Positions 32,591 through 33,017 of a DNA stretch of 33,017 nucleotides are shown here, piece by piece. The DNA is from Minisyncoccota bacterium (GTDB lineage Bacteria; Patescibacteriota; Minisyncoccia; Minisyncoccales; Minisyncoccaceae): contig JAQUOQ010000002.1 in assembly GCA_028717005.1 (NCBI GenBank), forward strand, positions 1 through 33,017, given 5' to 3'. Under the pieces are notes generated by a model that saw nothing but the letters and a program-made list of their open reading frames with translations, did not search any database and was not told where the DNA came from. Positions within the stretch are counted from its first letter, which is position 1; every line of letters begins with the position of its first letter. The position numbers were made by a program, and so were the translations under genes.

Positions 32591-32731
32591 CTCCGCTCAC
32601 TAAAGTGAGCTACGCGGTGCAAGCACCACATCGCTCGTTGCGCAAGCTACGCGATGTGCAAGCGCCGCATCCAATCCACAAAGAGTTACGCCTGTCCCGC
32701 AAAGCCTGGGCGAAGTGGGACGGTGCAAGCA
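32588..32731 (+). repeat. Tandem array of structured tRNA-flank repeat units (A 32588-32625, B 32626-32664, C 32665-32731) plus a degenerate D from 32732
   Basis: Units start CCACTCCGCTC / CCACATCGCTC / CCGCATCC / TCACTTCGC; A, B and C end in (G)TGCAAGC(A/G); A and B share AGCTACGCG and have distinct complementary arms. Confidence 0.65.
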
Positions 32732-32762
32732 TCACTTCGCAAGGACTACCCTTAATCGTGTT

Positions 32763-32782
32763 GCGGAGCAACTCTAGTTCAG
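32763..32782. repeat. 20-bp repeat GCGGAGCAACTCTAGTTCAG, copy 2
   Basis: Identical to 20884-20903. Confidence 0.85.
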
Positions 32783-32822
32783 AACACCCTGTTGATTAAA
32801 CAAAACACTTTTTAGGAAAAAA

Positions 32823-32831
32823 TGGTATAAT
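32823..32831 (+). promoter_or_regulatory. Extended -10 (TGGTATAAT) placing the start at or next to the ATG at 32838
   Basis: TGGTATAAT at 32823-32831, then 6 nt, then ATG. Confidence 0.5.
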
Positions 32832-32837
32832 ATGCTT

Positions 32838-33017
32838 ATGAACAAGTTTATTTATTATACCCCGCGAGTTCTATCAATTTTGATTGTTGCTTTCTTATAT
32901 TTATTTGTTTTAGAGGCATTTTCTCCTGATTTCGGTTACATGGCTGGAATAATGCATTTTCTCTTGGCGACCGCTGTTCTATTAATCACCATTCTCGCTG
33001 GGAAAAAACCAAAAATC
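32838..33017 (+). CDS. Small multi-TM membrane protein, 3' end outside the window
   Basis: MNKFIYYTPRVLSILIVAFLYLFVLEAFSPDFGYMAGIMHFLLATAVLLITILAGKKPKI...; open to the window end. An in-frame ATG also occurs at 32832. Confidence 0.6.
   Translation, partial: MNKFIYYTPRVLSILIVAFLYLFVLEAFSPDFGYMAGIMHFLLATAVLLITILAGKKPKI

Noticed and set aside
32588-32731. CRISPR array interpretation of the post-tRNA repeats
   Set aside because: Unit lengths and sequences vary, there are no constant repeat/spacer blocks and no cas genes.
32473-32799. 108-aa plus-strand ORF
   Set aside because: Contains the whole tRNA-Ala and the structured repeat array; the translation reflects repeats rather than a protein.

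Overview
Gene-dense, low-GC bacterial chromosome segment. Short operonic housekeeping genes, an IF-2 that begins at its G domain, and small DUF4446/DUF4342 proteins suggest a Candidate Phyla Radiation (Patescibacteria/Parcubacteria-like) genome; this is inference, with no search run. Minus-strand genes, in coordinate order: infB (5' part of the gene, cut by the window edge), DUF4446, DMT transporter, GT-B glycosyltransferase, ComEC-like, rhomboid, nrdG, a small NrdD-tail protein, nrdD, ftsZ, ftsA, ybeY, yqeY, rpsU, hisS, lepB. A plus-strand block follows: pth, dprA, topA, DUF4342. Then parB/parA (-), two tRNA-Leu (+), and a minus block: GlmU-like, YvcK/GlmR, KorB, KorA, glmS, leuS, a small membrane protein, HtrA-like protease. 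The right end has tRNA-Arg and an HTH protein (-), then tRNA-Ala and a truncated membrane protein (+). Five tRNAs are supported. Most interesting: (1) a 95-aa stand-alone protein carrying an exact 30-aa copy of the NrdD glycyl-radical tail (86/90 nt identical, all 4 differences synonymous) next to full-length nrdD and nrdG, a candidate GrcA/YfiD-like spare part for class III RNR; (2) an HTH plus possible endonuclease-like gene whose stop codon lies in the anticodon loop of tRNA-Arg(CCU), close to a tRNA-Ala followed by an array of structured ~38-39 bp repeats; (3) related hairpin units, an exact 20-bp repeat and tRNA 3'-end echoes downstream of several tRNAs; (4) an FtsZ that ends at the end of its fold with no C-terminal tail, beside an FtsA with a Lys-rich insertion. 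No CRISPR array, IS element or rRNA was seen.
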